Below, piece after piece: positions 9,435-17,672 of a DNA stretch of 64,000 bases. The translations under genes were made by a program, and so were the position numbers. Source of the DNA: Ignavibacteria bacterium. Lineage in GTDB: Bacteria > Bacteroidota > Ignavibacteria > Tepidaquicellales > Tepidaquicellaceae. The stretch spans positions 1 to 64,000 of the forward strand of contig JADJAH010000017.1 in assembly GCA_016704345.1 (NCBI GenBank), given 5' to 3'. The notes below the pieces were generated by a model. It was not told the DNA's origin. It did no database searches and saw nothing but the letters and a program-made list of their open reading frames with translations. Position 1 is the stretch's first letter, and each line of letters starts with the position of its first letter.

Positions 9435-10832
9435 ATGAAGACAATCCTAATTCTGCTGACTATGTTGTTAACTTCATCCTCACTTACAGCTCAGGACATT
9501 ACAGGACAATGGAATGGTGTATTAAAAGTACAAGGCACACAACTAAGGCTTGTATTCAATGTAGATAAAACTGACAGCGGATATAGCTCTACTTTGGATA
9601 GCCCGGATCAGGGAGCAAACGGTATCCCTGTAACCAGTACAACTTTTGAAGATCTGAAAATAAAATTTGAGGTTGCAAACTTAGGCATTGAGTACATTGG
9701 AGAATTAAAGGAAAACGAGATTACAGGAACATTCAAACAAAGTGGCCAGGAATTCCCATTGACCTTATCAAGAACGGCTGTTGAAAAAGTGGAAACCAAA
9801 CGACCGCAAGAACCTGTGAAGCCTTATCCATATTATTCAGAAGAAGTAACTTTTCAAAATGAGAAAGCAAATATTTCTTTGGCAGGGACGCTCACTCTGC
9901 CAGAGAAAGAAGGAAATTTTCCTGTTGTAATCTTAATTTCGGGAAGCGGTGGACAGAACAGAGATGAAGAGTTACTGGGGCATAAACCATTTTTAGTGAT
10001 TTCCGATCATCTGACAAAGAACGGGATAGGTGTTTTAAGATTTGACGACAGAGGAGTTGGAAAATCAGAAGGAGAGTTTAAAACTTCAACTTCTGCCGAC
10101 TTTGCAACTGACGTAGAGAGTGCTGTTTCCTATCTGAAAACAAGGAAAGAGATTGACAAAACAAAGATTGGTCTGATGGGTCATAGTGAAGGTGGACTCA
10201 TTGCACCTATGGTGGCATCACAATCCGAAGATGTAAGCTTCATTGTTCTGCTCGCCGGAACAGGATTACGAGGCGATAGTATAGTATTGCTTCAGCAGGC
10301 ACTAATTGCAAAAGCAGATGGCGCTTCAGACAGCGACATAGAGGAAACTACTGACGCATTCACGAAGGCCGTTGATATTGTTATGAAATCTGATGACGAT
10401 CAAAAGTTGAAAACTGATCTGACAAATTTCATTAATAAATTGATTGAAGATGACCCAAGCGCGGAAATTCCTAGCGGTATGACAAAAGAAGAATTTGTTT
10501 CAGCGCAGGTAAATGAGATCTCAAGCCCATGGATGAAGTACTTTCTGAAACTTGATCCGGCGATTGCATTGGAAAAAGTTAAGTGTCCGGTTTTGGCAAT
10601 TAATGGAGAAAAAGATCTTCAGGTTCCTCCAAGAGAAAATCTGGAAGCAATTAAAAAAGCATTGGTAAAAGGTGGAAACGAAAAAGTTACAACCGTAGAA
10701 TTACCAAACCTGAACCACTTATTTCAAGAATGTGAGACAGGCTCACCTAAGGAGTATGCGAATATAGAGCAAACATTTTCACCAACTGCTTTGAATCTGA
10801 TTTTAGATTGGATAAAAACACAAACGAAATAA
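9435..10832 (+). CDS. Exported alpha/beta hydrolase with N-terminal beta domain
   Basis: The signal peptide MKTILILLTMLLTSSSLTAQ is followed by a roughly 90-residue beta-rich domain (ITGQWNGVLKVQGTQLRLVFNV...), as found before the hydrolase domain in many Bacteroidota S9-like esterases. The alpha/beta-hydrolase core follows from about residue 130: VILISGSGGQNRDE (oxyanion region), FDDRGVGKSEG, and the nucleophile elbow GHSEGG with Ser at about 250. The acid is probably in NGEKDLQVPP and the base in LNHLFQE. The triad looks complete. It is likely an esterase or peptidase acting in the periplasm; the substrate is unknown. Monocistronic. Confidence 0.85.
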   Translation: MKTILILLTMLLTSSSLTAQDITGQWNGVLKVQGTQLRLVFNVDKTDSGYSSTLDSPDQGANGIPVTSTTFEDLKIKFEVANLGIEYIGELKENEITGTFKQSGQEFPLTLSRTAVEKVETKRPQEPVKPYPYYSEEVTFQNEKANISLAGTLTLPEKEGNFPVVILISGSGGQNRDEELLGHKPFLVISDHLTKNGIGVLRFDDRGVGKSEGEFKTSTSADFATDVESAVSYLKTRKEIDKTKIGLMGHSEGGLIAPMVASQSEDVSFIVLLAGTGLRGDSIVLLQQALIAKADGASDSDIEETTDAFTKAVDIVMKSDDDQKLKTDLTNFINKLIEDDPSAEIPSGMTKEEFVSAQVNEISSPWMKYFLKLDPAIALEKVKCPVLAINGEKDLQVPPRENLEAIKKALVKGGNEKVTTVELPNLNHLFQECETGSPKEYANIEQTFSPTALNLILDWIKTQTK

Positions 10833-11322
10833 TAACTTTTCATCTCTGCTGCTCGCTTAACAAATGTTAAGCCCCGAGTTCAAAAAGCATTTGTCCCCAA
10901 GTGCAAATAAAGCTGTCGTCCCAAGTGCAAATAAAGTTGTCGTCCCCAAGTGCAAATAAAGCTGTCGTCCTAACCCGCCTGCCAGCATGCATTCCGCAAT
11001 TTACTGGCAAGCCGCCGCAGAGAGATTTTGTTGGGGAGTCAGCCCTGCAGAGAGTGTACTTTCATTGCTGACTGCGGGCAGGAGTGCTCCTGTCGGGAAC
11101 CCATAGTGGAAAGAATTTAAGTTCTGAGTGTTCCCGCCGCCTGCAATTCAGCACCTTCAGCTAATAGAATCGAAATAACAGAACGGCATTGAAATTCATT
11201 CACAACATAGAATTGAATATCTTGCCTGTGCTTAATATCTTGCAATGTATCTACACTATGCTGTTAAGATCGGAAGCCAAAGATTAATTTCAGCCTTTAG
11301 CTAAACTCATTTAAAAAATAAA
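10833..11322. other. Intergenic repeat-rich stretch
   Basis: Contains the 25-bp tandem repeat at 10893-10966. After it, about 10974-11100 holds degenerate copies of the dispersed palindromic family (CCCGCCTGCCAGCATGCATT..., and CTGCAGAGAGTGTACTT...GACTGCGGGCAGG). No gene is supported. The last 100 bases presumably contain the promoter of the DoxX-like gene. Confidence 0.55.
10893..10966. repeat. Tandem repeat, three units of 24-25 bp
   Basis: The unit GTCCCCAAGTGCAAATAAAG plus CTGTC is repeated at 10893-10917, 10918-10941 (one C missing, one C-to-T change) and 10942-10966. A partial unit (AAAAAGCATTT) seems to precede it. It is non-coding and of unknown function. Confidence 0.85.
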
Positions 11323-11658
11323 ATGGAAAATTTCGTAAAAGTAGCACAGATTGCAGTAGCACTATCTGTTGCTTTTGTATGGGTCTTCAGGTTTCATAAT
11401 GTGGTTAAAGAATTTAATCAATTCGGATTAAGTGAGCTGGTCCGAAGCTTCGTAGGCGCAGCTAAAATTTCTTTGGCTACATTGCTTGTTGTGGGTGTTT
11501 GGTATCCTTCGTTAGTATTTATATCATCAGTTCTTATGGGACTTTTCATGGTGGCTGCTCAATATTTCCATTTCAAAGCAAAAAATCCTTTTATTAAACG
11601 TCTGCCGTCTCTCATCCTATTGCTCTTATGTGCTTTTATTGCTTATGCTTCGAGATAG
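11323..11658 (+). CDS. DoxX-like family membrane protein
   Basis: This 111-residue hydrophobic protein has about four transmembrane helices: IAVALSVAFVWVFRF, the LVRSFVGAAKISLATLLVVGVWY region, LVFISSVLMGLFMVAAQYF and LPSLILLLLCAFIAYA. The length, the short polar loop HFKAKNPFIKRLPS before the last helix and the overall pattern fit DoxX-like (DoxX_2) proteins. These are small integral membrane proteins loosely linked to quinone or redox chemistry; no specific function can be assigned. It is followed by a strong bidirectional terminator shared with tRNA-Thr. Confidence 0.7.
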   Translation: MENFVKVAQIAVALSVAFVWVFRFHNVVKEFNQFGLSELVRSFVGAAKISLATLLVVGVWYPSLVFISSVLMGLFMVAAQYFHFKAKNPFIKRLPSLILLLLCAFIAYASR

Positions 11659-11717
11659 AAACTCATATAGCAATTCACTGACAAATTTACTGACATACCA
11701 AATCAACCAAAATCTAA

Positions 11718-11755
11718 AAAGCCCTTAAGCGCATTTCACTTAAGGGCTTTATTTT
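11718..11755. terminator. Bidirectional rho-independent terminator
   Basis: AAAGCCCTTAAG (11718-11729) pairs perfectly with CTTAAGGGCTTT (11739-11750) over a 9-base loop. ATTTT follows on the plus strand, and five A residues lie upstream, giving a T-run on the minus strand. It sits between the DoxX-like gene (plus) and the 3' end of tRNA-Thr (minus), so it can serve both. Confidence 0.9.
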
Positions 11756-11756
11756 G

Positions 11757-11829
11757 AGCTGGCGATAAGATTTGAACTTACGACCTGCTGATTACGAATC
11801 AGCTGCTCTACCAGCTGAGCTACGCCAGC
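11757..11829 (-). tRNA. tRNA-Thr (anticodon CGT)
   Basis: The reverse complement folds as a full cloverleaf of 73 nt. The 7-bp acceptor stem is GCTGGCG/CGCCAGC with discriminator U. The D arm is GCTCAGCTGGTAGAGC, and the anticodon stem GCTGA/TCAGC encloses loop TTCGTAA, giving anticodon CGU, which reads ACG. The T arm contains GTTCAAATC. CCA is not encoded. The gene is isolated, and transcription ends at the adjacent bidirectional terminator. Confidence 0.96.
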
Positions 11830-12062
11830 GATTTTTATTACTGCAAAAATAACTGCATTAATGTTGGATTGCAATTGGGATTCAGACTCCAATCATCAAA
11901 CGAAAGATCTTTCGCGGATAATCAAGCAACAAAAGAATTCAGTTGCACAAATATGTGGTCAACAATATTAGCGGAATGAATTCGAACATAACGAAAGAGT
12001 TTAACATTTAACTTGCATCCGCAAATTTTTACTTTGCACTACTCGAAAATATTTACATCTAA

Positions 12063-13505
12063 ATGCAGAATATTAAATCTTACGATCTCATTGTAATCGG
12101 TTCAGGACCTGCCGGCGAAAAAGCTGCAGTAAAGGCAGCATATTTTGGCAAGAAAGTTGCGCTCATTGAGAAGTCACCAAATTCAGGCGGTGCGGGGGTT
12201 CAGACCGGCACACTTCCATCCAAGGCATTAAAGGAAACGGCACTCTATTTCTCACGAGTTTATGAAAAGTTCATCTTTGAAAAGACTTACAAGCGCTCAC
12301 GAAAGACTAAGCATGAACAATTTATCTACAGACGCGACGTAGCAAGAACGGATATGGAAGAGGAAGTAGAGAAAAACCTGCTAAGGCACAACGTTGATGT
12401 GTACCTGGGCTTTGGCTCATTTCTTGACAAACATCAAGTCCATGTTAAGGGTGAAAATGATGTTGTGATCAAAGGAAAAAATATCCTCATAGCAACAGGT
12501 TCATATCCTGTGAATCCCCGTGACATACCATTTGACGGTAAAAGGATTCATGACTCGGATACTATACTTAAGATAAAGCGATTTCCAAAATCCCTGTGTG
12601 TTATCGGAGCGGGAGTTATCGGTTGCGAGTACGCAACAATTTATGCAGCGATGGGAGTCAAAGTGTATCTCATCAACAACAGAGACAAGATCCTTCCCTT
12701 TCTTGACGCCGAAATTGCAGATGCACTCGTTGCTCAAATGAAGAAGCAGGACATTGATATACTTTTCAATACATCGATCACGGAATATATTAAGCCAAAA
12801 AATTCAAGAGACAGTTATGATCTCGTTCTAAAAGACGGCAGCAAACTTAAAGTTGACATGGTGCTTTATGCTGCAGGAAGAAGCGGCAATATCGGTGGAC
12901 TCAACTGCGACAAAGCCGGCGTAAAAATCGGTGATCGCGAAACAATTTTGGTAAATGAACACTACCGCACAAATGTTCCGAATATTTTTGCGGTCGGTGA
13001 TGTGATTGGATTTCCTGCTCTTGCAAGTACAAGCATGGATCAGGGCAGAGTAGCGGTTGCTCACATGTTTGATACGCGTGATCTTGACTCCGTGCAAAAA
13101 CTTTTTCCATACGGCATCTATACCGTACCTGAAGTTTCAATGGTAGGGATGACGGAGCATGAAGCCGTATCAAATGGAATTGCTTACAACACAGGAATAA
13201 GTCGCGTGTGTGATATTGCGCGCGGAAAAATACAGGGATCTACTGATGAAGGATTTCTGAAATTAGTTTTCAACAATGAAACGAAAGTTATTCTGGGTGT
13301 TCATATTTTGGGAAGGATAGCAACCGAGCTGATTCACTATGGAATGACTTTGGTACAAGATAAGAAGACACTGGATGAAGTGATTGCTACTGTATTCAAC
13401 TATCCCACTTTTCATGATCTGTACAAGTATGCTGCTTATGACGGACTTGGAAACAGAAGCGGAAAGAATATTAAGAATCCCAAAAAAGTGATGCACCGAT
13501 TTTGA
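12063..13505 (+). CDS. sthA: Soluble (Si-specific) NAD(P)+ transhydrogenase
   Basis: This 480-residue FAD flavoprotein balances NADPH and NADH in the cytoplasm. It has the FAD-binding VIGSGPAGEKAA near residue 11, the NAD(P) dinucleotide fold VIGAGVIGCEYA near 182, the second FAD motif IFAVGDVIG near 305, and a C-terminal dimerisation domain ending YPTFHDLYKYAAYDGL. Instead of the redox-active CxxxxC of lipoamide dehydrogenase it has GGAGVQTGTLPSKAL, the disulfide-less arrangement typical of SthA/UdhA. This absence separates it from lipoamide and mercuric reductases. It starts at ATG 12063 and is convergent with the SRPBCC gene, 13 bases apart. Confidence 0.9.
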   Translation: MQNIKSYDLIVIGSGPAGEKAAVKAAYFGKKVALIEKSPNSGGAGVQTGTLPSKALKETALYFSRVYEKFIFEKTYKRSRKTKHEQFIYRRDVARTDMEEEVEKNLLRHNVDVYLGFGSFLDKHQVHVKGENDVVIKGKNILIATGSYPVNPRDIPFDGKRIHDSDTILKIKRFPKSLCVIGAGVIGCEYATIYAAMGVKVYLINNRDKILPFLDAEIADALVAQMKKQDIDILFNTSITEYIKPKNSRDSYDLVLKDGSKLKVDMVLYAAGRSGNIGGLNCDKAGVKIGDRETILVNEHYRTNVPNIFAVGDVIGFPALASTSMDQGRVAVAHMFDTRDLDSVQKLFPYGIYTVPEVSMVGMTEHEAVSNGIAYNTGISRVCDIARGKIQGSTDEGFLKLVFNNETKVILGVHILGRIATELIHYGMTLVQDKKTLDEVIATVFNYPTFHDLYKYAAYDGLGNRSGKNIKNPKKVMHRF

Positions 13506-13518
13506 TCGGGAACATTTT

Positions 13519-13971
13519 CTATGGAAATAATTTAGCGAAATTCTTTTCCCGATAGTCGAAGATCTTGTTTACTTTCTTCTCAACAAACAACAAATGTGTA
13601 ATGATCTCCAGCGGACCTCCCGGTGAAATATAATTTACAATGTCTGTCATAAAAGTTGAATCGCCTCGCTCTTCAAAAGTATGTTCATGAACCCACATCC
13701 TGTAAGGTCCCTTGATTTGTGTATCGATGAATCTGTAAGGCGGATCCCATTCTGTGATCTCGGTCCGCCATTTAAATGGCAAGCCGCTTAACTTGATCTT
13801 ATAGTCAATGATCGTTCTTTTCTTCATTTCAATCGGCAATGGAGTAATTATCTTAAATCCAAGCTCCGGAGGAGTTATCCTGTTAAGATTCTCGGCTTTG
13901 CTGAAGAAGTCAAACAGCTCGTTGATTTTTCTATTGATAACAGTTTCACGCTTAAGAATATGAGGAGTCAT
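13519..13971 (-). CDS. SRPBCC-family protein (polyketide cyclase/dehydrase-like)
   Basis: This 150-residue protein carries the helix-grip ligand-binding fold, seen in ETVINRKINELFDFFSKAENLNRITPPELGFKI, the FKWRTEITEWDPPYRFIDTQIKGPYRMWVHEHTF strand block, and a C-terminal amphipathic helix. Relatives are small cytoplasmic proteins that bind hydrophobic ligands; the role here is unknown. Its ATG overlaps the stop of the upstream DUF2061 gene by four bases (ATGA), so the two are probably translationally coupled. Confidence 0.8.
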   Translation of the reverse strand: MTPHILKRETVINRKINELFDFFSKAENLNRITPPELGFKIITPLPIEMKKRTIIDYKIKLSGLPFKWRTEITEWDPPYRFIDTQIKGPYRMWVHEHTFEERGDSTFMTDIVNYISPGGPLEIITHLLFVEKKVNKIFDYREKNFAKLFP

Positions 13972-14471
13972 TTGTTTATTGATAAAGCTTGAAGTTCATG
14001 AACAGTGCCGACAGGTTTTGCAATTCTATTCCAGACTCTTTCGTGAACATAAAAGAGAAACATTTTTGTAAAGACTTCTGTGAAGCCTATCTCAAATGCC
14101 TTTGATAATTCACCGGTTACAAAGTATGCTATCACAATTGTATCCAAAGTTCCTATGATGCGCCAGCTCACACTTTTTGCGATGCTCTTCCAGTGTTTAT
14201 CATGAATAATAATTATTCCGTCATCTCTTTTATATGTCTTGGTGCCAATATTAAAATAGACCCAAATTCGTTCATGAACATAATAAAGAAAAATTTTGGT
14301 GAAAAGCTCAATTCCGCCAATCTTCATGGCAGCAGAGATTTGTCCGGTAAAAAGGAAGGATAGAAGAATTGTATCAAGGGTTCCTACAATTCTCCATGAA
14401 ATTCCTTTGAAAAGGCTAACCTTATGTGAATTAATGCTGAGCAATGTTTTTGAAAGTTCGTGAAAATGCAT
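13968..14471 (-). CDS. Membrane protein with two tandem DUF2061 domains
   Basis: The 167-residue protein is an internal duplication. The first copy contains KGISWRIVGTLDTILLSFLFTG...ELFTKIFLYYVHERIW, the second KSVSWRIIGTLDTIVIAYFVTG...EVFTKMFLFYVHERVW. Each is a complete DUF2061 unit (S-W-R-(I/V)-G-T-x-D-T, then two membrane helices ending in YYVHERxW). DUF2061 proteins are small predicted membrane proteins without known function. Single-domain versions are more usual. It is the first gene of a two-gene operon with the SRPBCC protein (4-base overlap). Confidence 0.85.
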   Translation of the reverse strand: MHFHELSKTLLSINSHKVSLFKGISWRIVGTLDTILLSFLFTGQISAAMKIGGIELFTKIFLYYVHERIWVYFNIGTKTYKRDDGIIIIHDKHWKSIAKSVSWRIIGTLDTIVIAYFVTGELSKAFEIGFTEVFTKMFLFYVHERVWNRIAKPVGTVHELQALSINK

Positions 14472-14572
14472 AAAGCGATTTTATATTTCAAAGCAGTTCG
14501 CCAAAAACACAAAAAATTTGGCTTTTGAAATATATGATGGAATCTTAGTTTGCTCTTAAAACTAAGAGTAAT

Positions 14573-15133
14573 ATGTCACAACAAAGAGTGAATGAAATTG
14601 TCAAGAGGTTAGATTCAATAAGCGACTTGGTGCAGAGTAGATTCTCACACTTTACTCTGGAGCAACTGAACAAAAAGTCTTCACCGGATTCATGGAGCAT
14701 TGCTCAATGCTTGGACCATATTATAGTTACAAACATGTCTTACTACCCGCAATTCAACGCACTTATCGAAGGGAAGCCTATTCCAAATTTGTGGAAGAGT
14801 GTGCCTGTGCTATCCGGCTTCTTCGGCAACTTGCTCAAAAGATCAATGCGTCCGGATGAGACAAAGAAGTTCAAGACTCAGCCCGCATTTCAGCCGTCAC
14901 AGAGTGATCTACCCTCTGACATTGTTGCTAAATTCTTGGACTCGCAAATGGAGCTGAAAGTATATATGAACAAGTTGTCCCGATTCGATTTTGCAAGAGA
15001 GAAGATTACATCACCCGCCGCAAACTTTATTACATATAGTCTGGATGACTTGCTGGAGATAACTGCTCTTCATGAAGAAAGGCATTTGAAACAAGCGGAA
15101 AGAGTTGCAGAGCAAATGGGGTTTGGGAACTAA
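14573..15133 (+). CDS. DinB-family (DinB_2) protein
   Basis: This 186-residue cytoplasmic four-helix-bundle protein has the family marks: DSWSIAQCLDHIIVTN with the first metal-binding His, and LHEERHLKQAERV with HxxxH near the C terminus. DinB/YfiT-like proteins bind a divalent metal and are often thiol-dependent transferases, or have no known function. The start is ATG 14573, about 100 bases from the divergent DUF2061 gene. The three expected metal-ligand histidines appear present. Confidence 0.8.
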   Translation: MSQQRVNEIVKRLDSISDLVQSRFSHFTLEQLNKKSSPDSWSIAQCLDHIIVTNMSYYPQFNALIEGKPIPNLWKSVPVLSGFFGNLLKRSMRPDETKKFKTQPAFQPSQSDLPSDIVAKFLDSQMELKVYMNKLSRFDFAREKITSPAANFITYSLDDLLEITALHEERHLKQAERVAEQMGFGN

Positions 15134-15535
15134 AAAATGTTTATAAATGAGGTCTAATCGTAAATGGGTTGAATTCGAATCACTCTATCTCGCTTTGAAA
15201 TTTGTTTGGATCCTTCCCGCCTGCCTGAGATGCATTTCACACTTCAATGGCCAGTGGTCAGGCAGGCCTGCAGAGTATAGAGAGCATCCACTCTCTGCGG
15301 GCAGGCGCGCGGCGCTCCGCTTGCTCAGGATGACAAAAAATAATGTTACAGCATAACAATGCGAGTAGCCTGTTGGTGATCCTTCGCTGCGCTCAGGAAT
15401 CCGAATGCGGACAGGCCCGCCTGCAGAGAGTGTAATTGATTTGCCGACTGAGTTTAGGCAGCTACAAACAAGATGATTCTGATAAGTGGCAGAAATCCTA
15501 CATTCATAAAATTTACAAGCTGGACCGAAACTAAA
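15134..15535. other. Intergenic stretch with dispersed palindromic repeats
   Basis: No gene is supported. Most of the space from 15210 to 15465 consists of GC-rich palindromic repeat pieces (listed separately). The remainder is the 3' flank of the sialidase-like gene, which ends on the opposite strand at 15536. Confidence 0.55.
15217..15310. repeat. Dispersed palindromic repeats (CTGCCTG...CAGGCAG type)
   Basis: CTGCCTGAGATGCATTTCACACTTCAATGGCCAGTGGTCAGGCAG at 15221-15265 matches, with few changes, the 50-bp palindromic insertion at 19915-19964. It runs directly into a second palindrome, CCTGCAGAGTATAGAGAG...CTCTCTGCGGGCAGG, ending about 15308. A related piece (CGCCTGCAGAGAGTGTAATTGATTTGCCGACTG) follows at 15419-15452. 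The CTGCC...GGCAG ends can pair. Confidence 0.75.
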
Positions 15536-17221
15536 TTACTTCAATACCACCAGCTTTTTCGTTTCAGCAAAACTGCTTGTCCGCAATTGATAAAAGTAAA
15601 CACCGCCCGCAATTCCATCCGCATTAAATATTACTTCAAATTCCCCTGCTTCTGAAATTCCTTCTGCAAGAACTTCGATCTCCCTGCCCAAAGCATCGAA
15701 CACCGTCAGAGATACAAACTCCCTTTGCGGAATTGAAAACCGGATAGTTGTAACGGGATTGAAAGGATTAGGATAATTCTGCTGCAGCTTGTAGCCATCG
15801 GGAATTACCGAGGAATACTGCCTTACAATAAGCGGAGTTGATATTGCCGCTGTATATGCTTCCATGTTCACACCTCCTGCACGTTCATCAGTCCATATCG
15901 GAACCACCCTGTTCCTGTGATAATCAACACAAATGTAATCACCAAATCTTACCGCAGTGTTAGGTTGATTTGTCGGTGATGGCTGCGTGCTCAAAAGAGC
16001 ATTCACAAATGTTGCACCTCTGTCAGTGGAGTGTGCAAGATATGCTTCTATGATATTGTTGGACGAGGTATTGCGCGAGTCATAAAATAAAATTGCAATA
16101 TTCCCGGAGTCGTTCACTTCAATTGACGGCCAGCACTGAAGCTTTCCGTTGCCGATAGAATCATTGTTAACTCTAAGTGGTGCGGACCAGTTTGCGCCTC
16201 TGTTAGTTGAAGCAGAGAAGAAAATATCCGGATCCCCGTTCCTCGCATCGCACCATGCAACATACAAATTCCCTCTGCCCACACCGTTGCTAATGTCCGC
16301 CGCGATTGACGGAAATGTTATGTTACTGGAAGAAATAGGTATGTCAGGGCTTGCACCGGAAGCAATTTTAAGATCTGTCCCGAATGATACGCCCCCGTTT
16401 GTCGATTTGTCAAATTTCACAACATCTTCAGGCGTGTTCACATCAAGCCATGTCAGGTAGACTTCTCCGTCAAGCCCAATAGCAAGATCAGAGCCTTGTA
16501 CACCGCCAGTTTGATCGCTTACAGAAACAGCATCGCTCCAGTTTACTCCGCTGTTTGAAGATGTGGAAAGTTTGATGCCTGTATTGCCGCTGAACCTTGT
16601 CCAGCACATATAAAGGTTATTATAAAAAGGACTGCCGGGAACACGATCATTGTCAAACCATTCTTTGTCTTCGGAGCCGGTGTTTGCAACGAGGTAAGCA
16701 GTTGGGAATGTTACTCCGCCATCAGTTGATTTATAGACTCCCAGTCCCACTGAATTTCCAATGCATACAACTGCAATATAAAAGTTGCCCGCCGAATCAA
16801 CTGCTACTACGGGATCGCTATTTCTTGGAAAGCCCGGCAGCAAAGTGGAATCGAGTAATGTGCTGACTGACCATGTAATTCCGCCATCGGTTGAGAAACT
16901 ATAACCTATCTGCCTGTTAGTGGGATTGCTGACTCCCCTTCTGAAATCTCTCCAGGACGCCACTACTCTGCTTGGATCTTTCCTGCTGATCTTTATTGAA
17001 GGTTCGTTCTGAGGAAAACTGTCACGTGAAATATTTATGTTTGCAAATAAAGATGAAGAATATTGCGGAAGATGATCGGAAAAGGATTTGCTGCCTGCCT
17101 TATTCATAGCGGCTTCAACATCAAGTGGATAGTTGAATTTCCTTGGCCTGTTTTGGGAAAAAGAGATTGTTGTTGAAAACAATAGAACAAAAATGCTCAA
17201 TCCGTATATTAAGCTTTTCAT
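15536..17221 (-). CDS. Exported sialidase/BNR-repeat-like protein with type IX sorting tail
   Basis: The 561-residue protein has a signal peptide (MKSLIYGLSIFVLLFSTTISFSQ), then a beta-propeller with several Asp-box-like segments such as STDGGITWSVS, STDGGVTF, SSNSGVNWS, STNGGVSF, STNRGANWS and STDRGATF. This resembles exo-alpha-sialidase-fold proteins. Catalytic sialidase residues cannot be confirmed, so enzyme activity is uncertain. The C terminus is a type A sorting domain (QNYPNPFNPVTTIRFSIP ... FAETKKLVVLK), which directs export through the type IX system to the cell surface. The downstream region is repeat-rich, with no clear terminator. Confidence 0.85.
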   Translation of the reverse strand: MKSLIYGLSIFVLLFSTTISFSQNRPRKFNYPLDVEAAMNKAGSKSFSDHLPQYSSSLFANINISRDSFPQNEPSIKISRKDPSRVVASWRDFRRGVSNPTNRQIGYSFSTDGGITWSVSTLLDSTLLPGFPRNSDPVVAVDSAGNFYIAVVCIGNSVGLGVYKSTDGGVTFPTAYLVANTGSEDKEWFDNDRVPGSPFYNNLYMCWTRFSGNTGIKLSTSSNSGVNWSDAVSVSDQTGGVQGSDLAIGLDGEVYLTWLDVNTPEDVVKFDKSTNGGVSFGTDLKIASGASPDIPISSSNITFPSIAADISNGVGRGNLYVAWCDARNGDPDIFFSASTNRGANWSAPLRVNNDSIGNGKLQCWPSIEVNDSGNIAILFYDSRNTSSNNIIEAYLAHSTDRGATFVNALLSTQPSPTNQPNTAVRFGDYICVDYHRNRVVPIWTDERAGGVNMEAYTAAISTPLIVRQYSSVIPDGYKLQQNYPNPFNPVTTIRFSIPQREFVSLTVFDALGREIEVLAEGISEAGEFEVIFNADGIAGGVYFYQLRTSSFAETKKLVVLK

Positions 17222-17233
17222 TATGATGTGTGT

Positions 17234-17635
17234 TTAATCGTTTGTGCCGACGATCTTTCTCAGGGACATTGCAACTATGCCGACCATGATTCCATAGATT
17301 ATCCCGATGAAAGGTCCGGCAAAAAGTATAAGGTACTGAGGCGGCATGCTTAGCGGAATCTCCTTGAATCCGTCAAGAGAATTCGGGTTGTTCAGAAGAT
17401 ATGTGCTGAACATAAATGACTGTATTGCAGAGTTTATAATTCCGGTAATGGTTCCCATTATTACTCCTTCCATGAACGGAATTCGTCCGCCTTTTTTTGC
17501 AATCAGATAAGCAGATACAATTCCAAAGATTACCCAGAGTATAAGTTCAAAACCTGACTGGATAATTCCGAATACTGAAAGAACAGCCATCACGGCGCCG
17601 ACCAAAACCAAAAGCAGAATGAGTATCCAGTTCAT
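17234..17635 (-). CDS. Small integral membrane protein, unknown family
   Basis: This 133-residue protein has four predicted membrane helices: WILILLLVLVGAVMAVLSVFGIIQ, LILWVIFGIVSAYLIAKK, FMEGVIMGTITGIINSAIQSF and LILFAGPFIGIIYGIMVGIVAM. Glycine-rich helix faces resemble small Bacteroidota DUF membrane proteins (DUF4199-like), but I cannot assign it. It lies 12 bases upstream of the sialidase-like gene on the same strand, so co-transcription is likely. Confidence 0.7.
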   Translation of the reverse strand: MNWILILLLVLVGAVMAVLSVFGIIQSGFELILWVIFGIVSAYLIAKKGGRIPFMEGVIMGTITGIINSAIQSFMFSTYLLNNPNSLDGFKEIPLSMPPQYLILFAGPFIGIIYGIMVGIVAMSLRKIVGTND

Positions 17636-17672
17636 GTTTGCTAACAGTTTAATTTATTTTCTTCAGTTCTCT

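Noticed and set aside
12063..13505. Dihydrolipoamide dehydrogenase or mercuric reductase
   Set aside because: The redox-active CxxxxC is missing (GGAGVQTGTLPSKAL), which fits soluble transhydrogenase.
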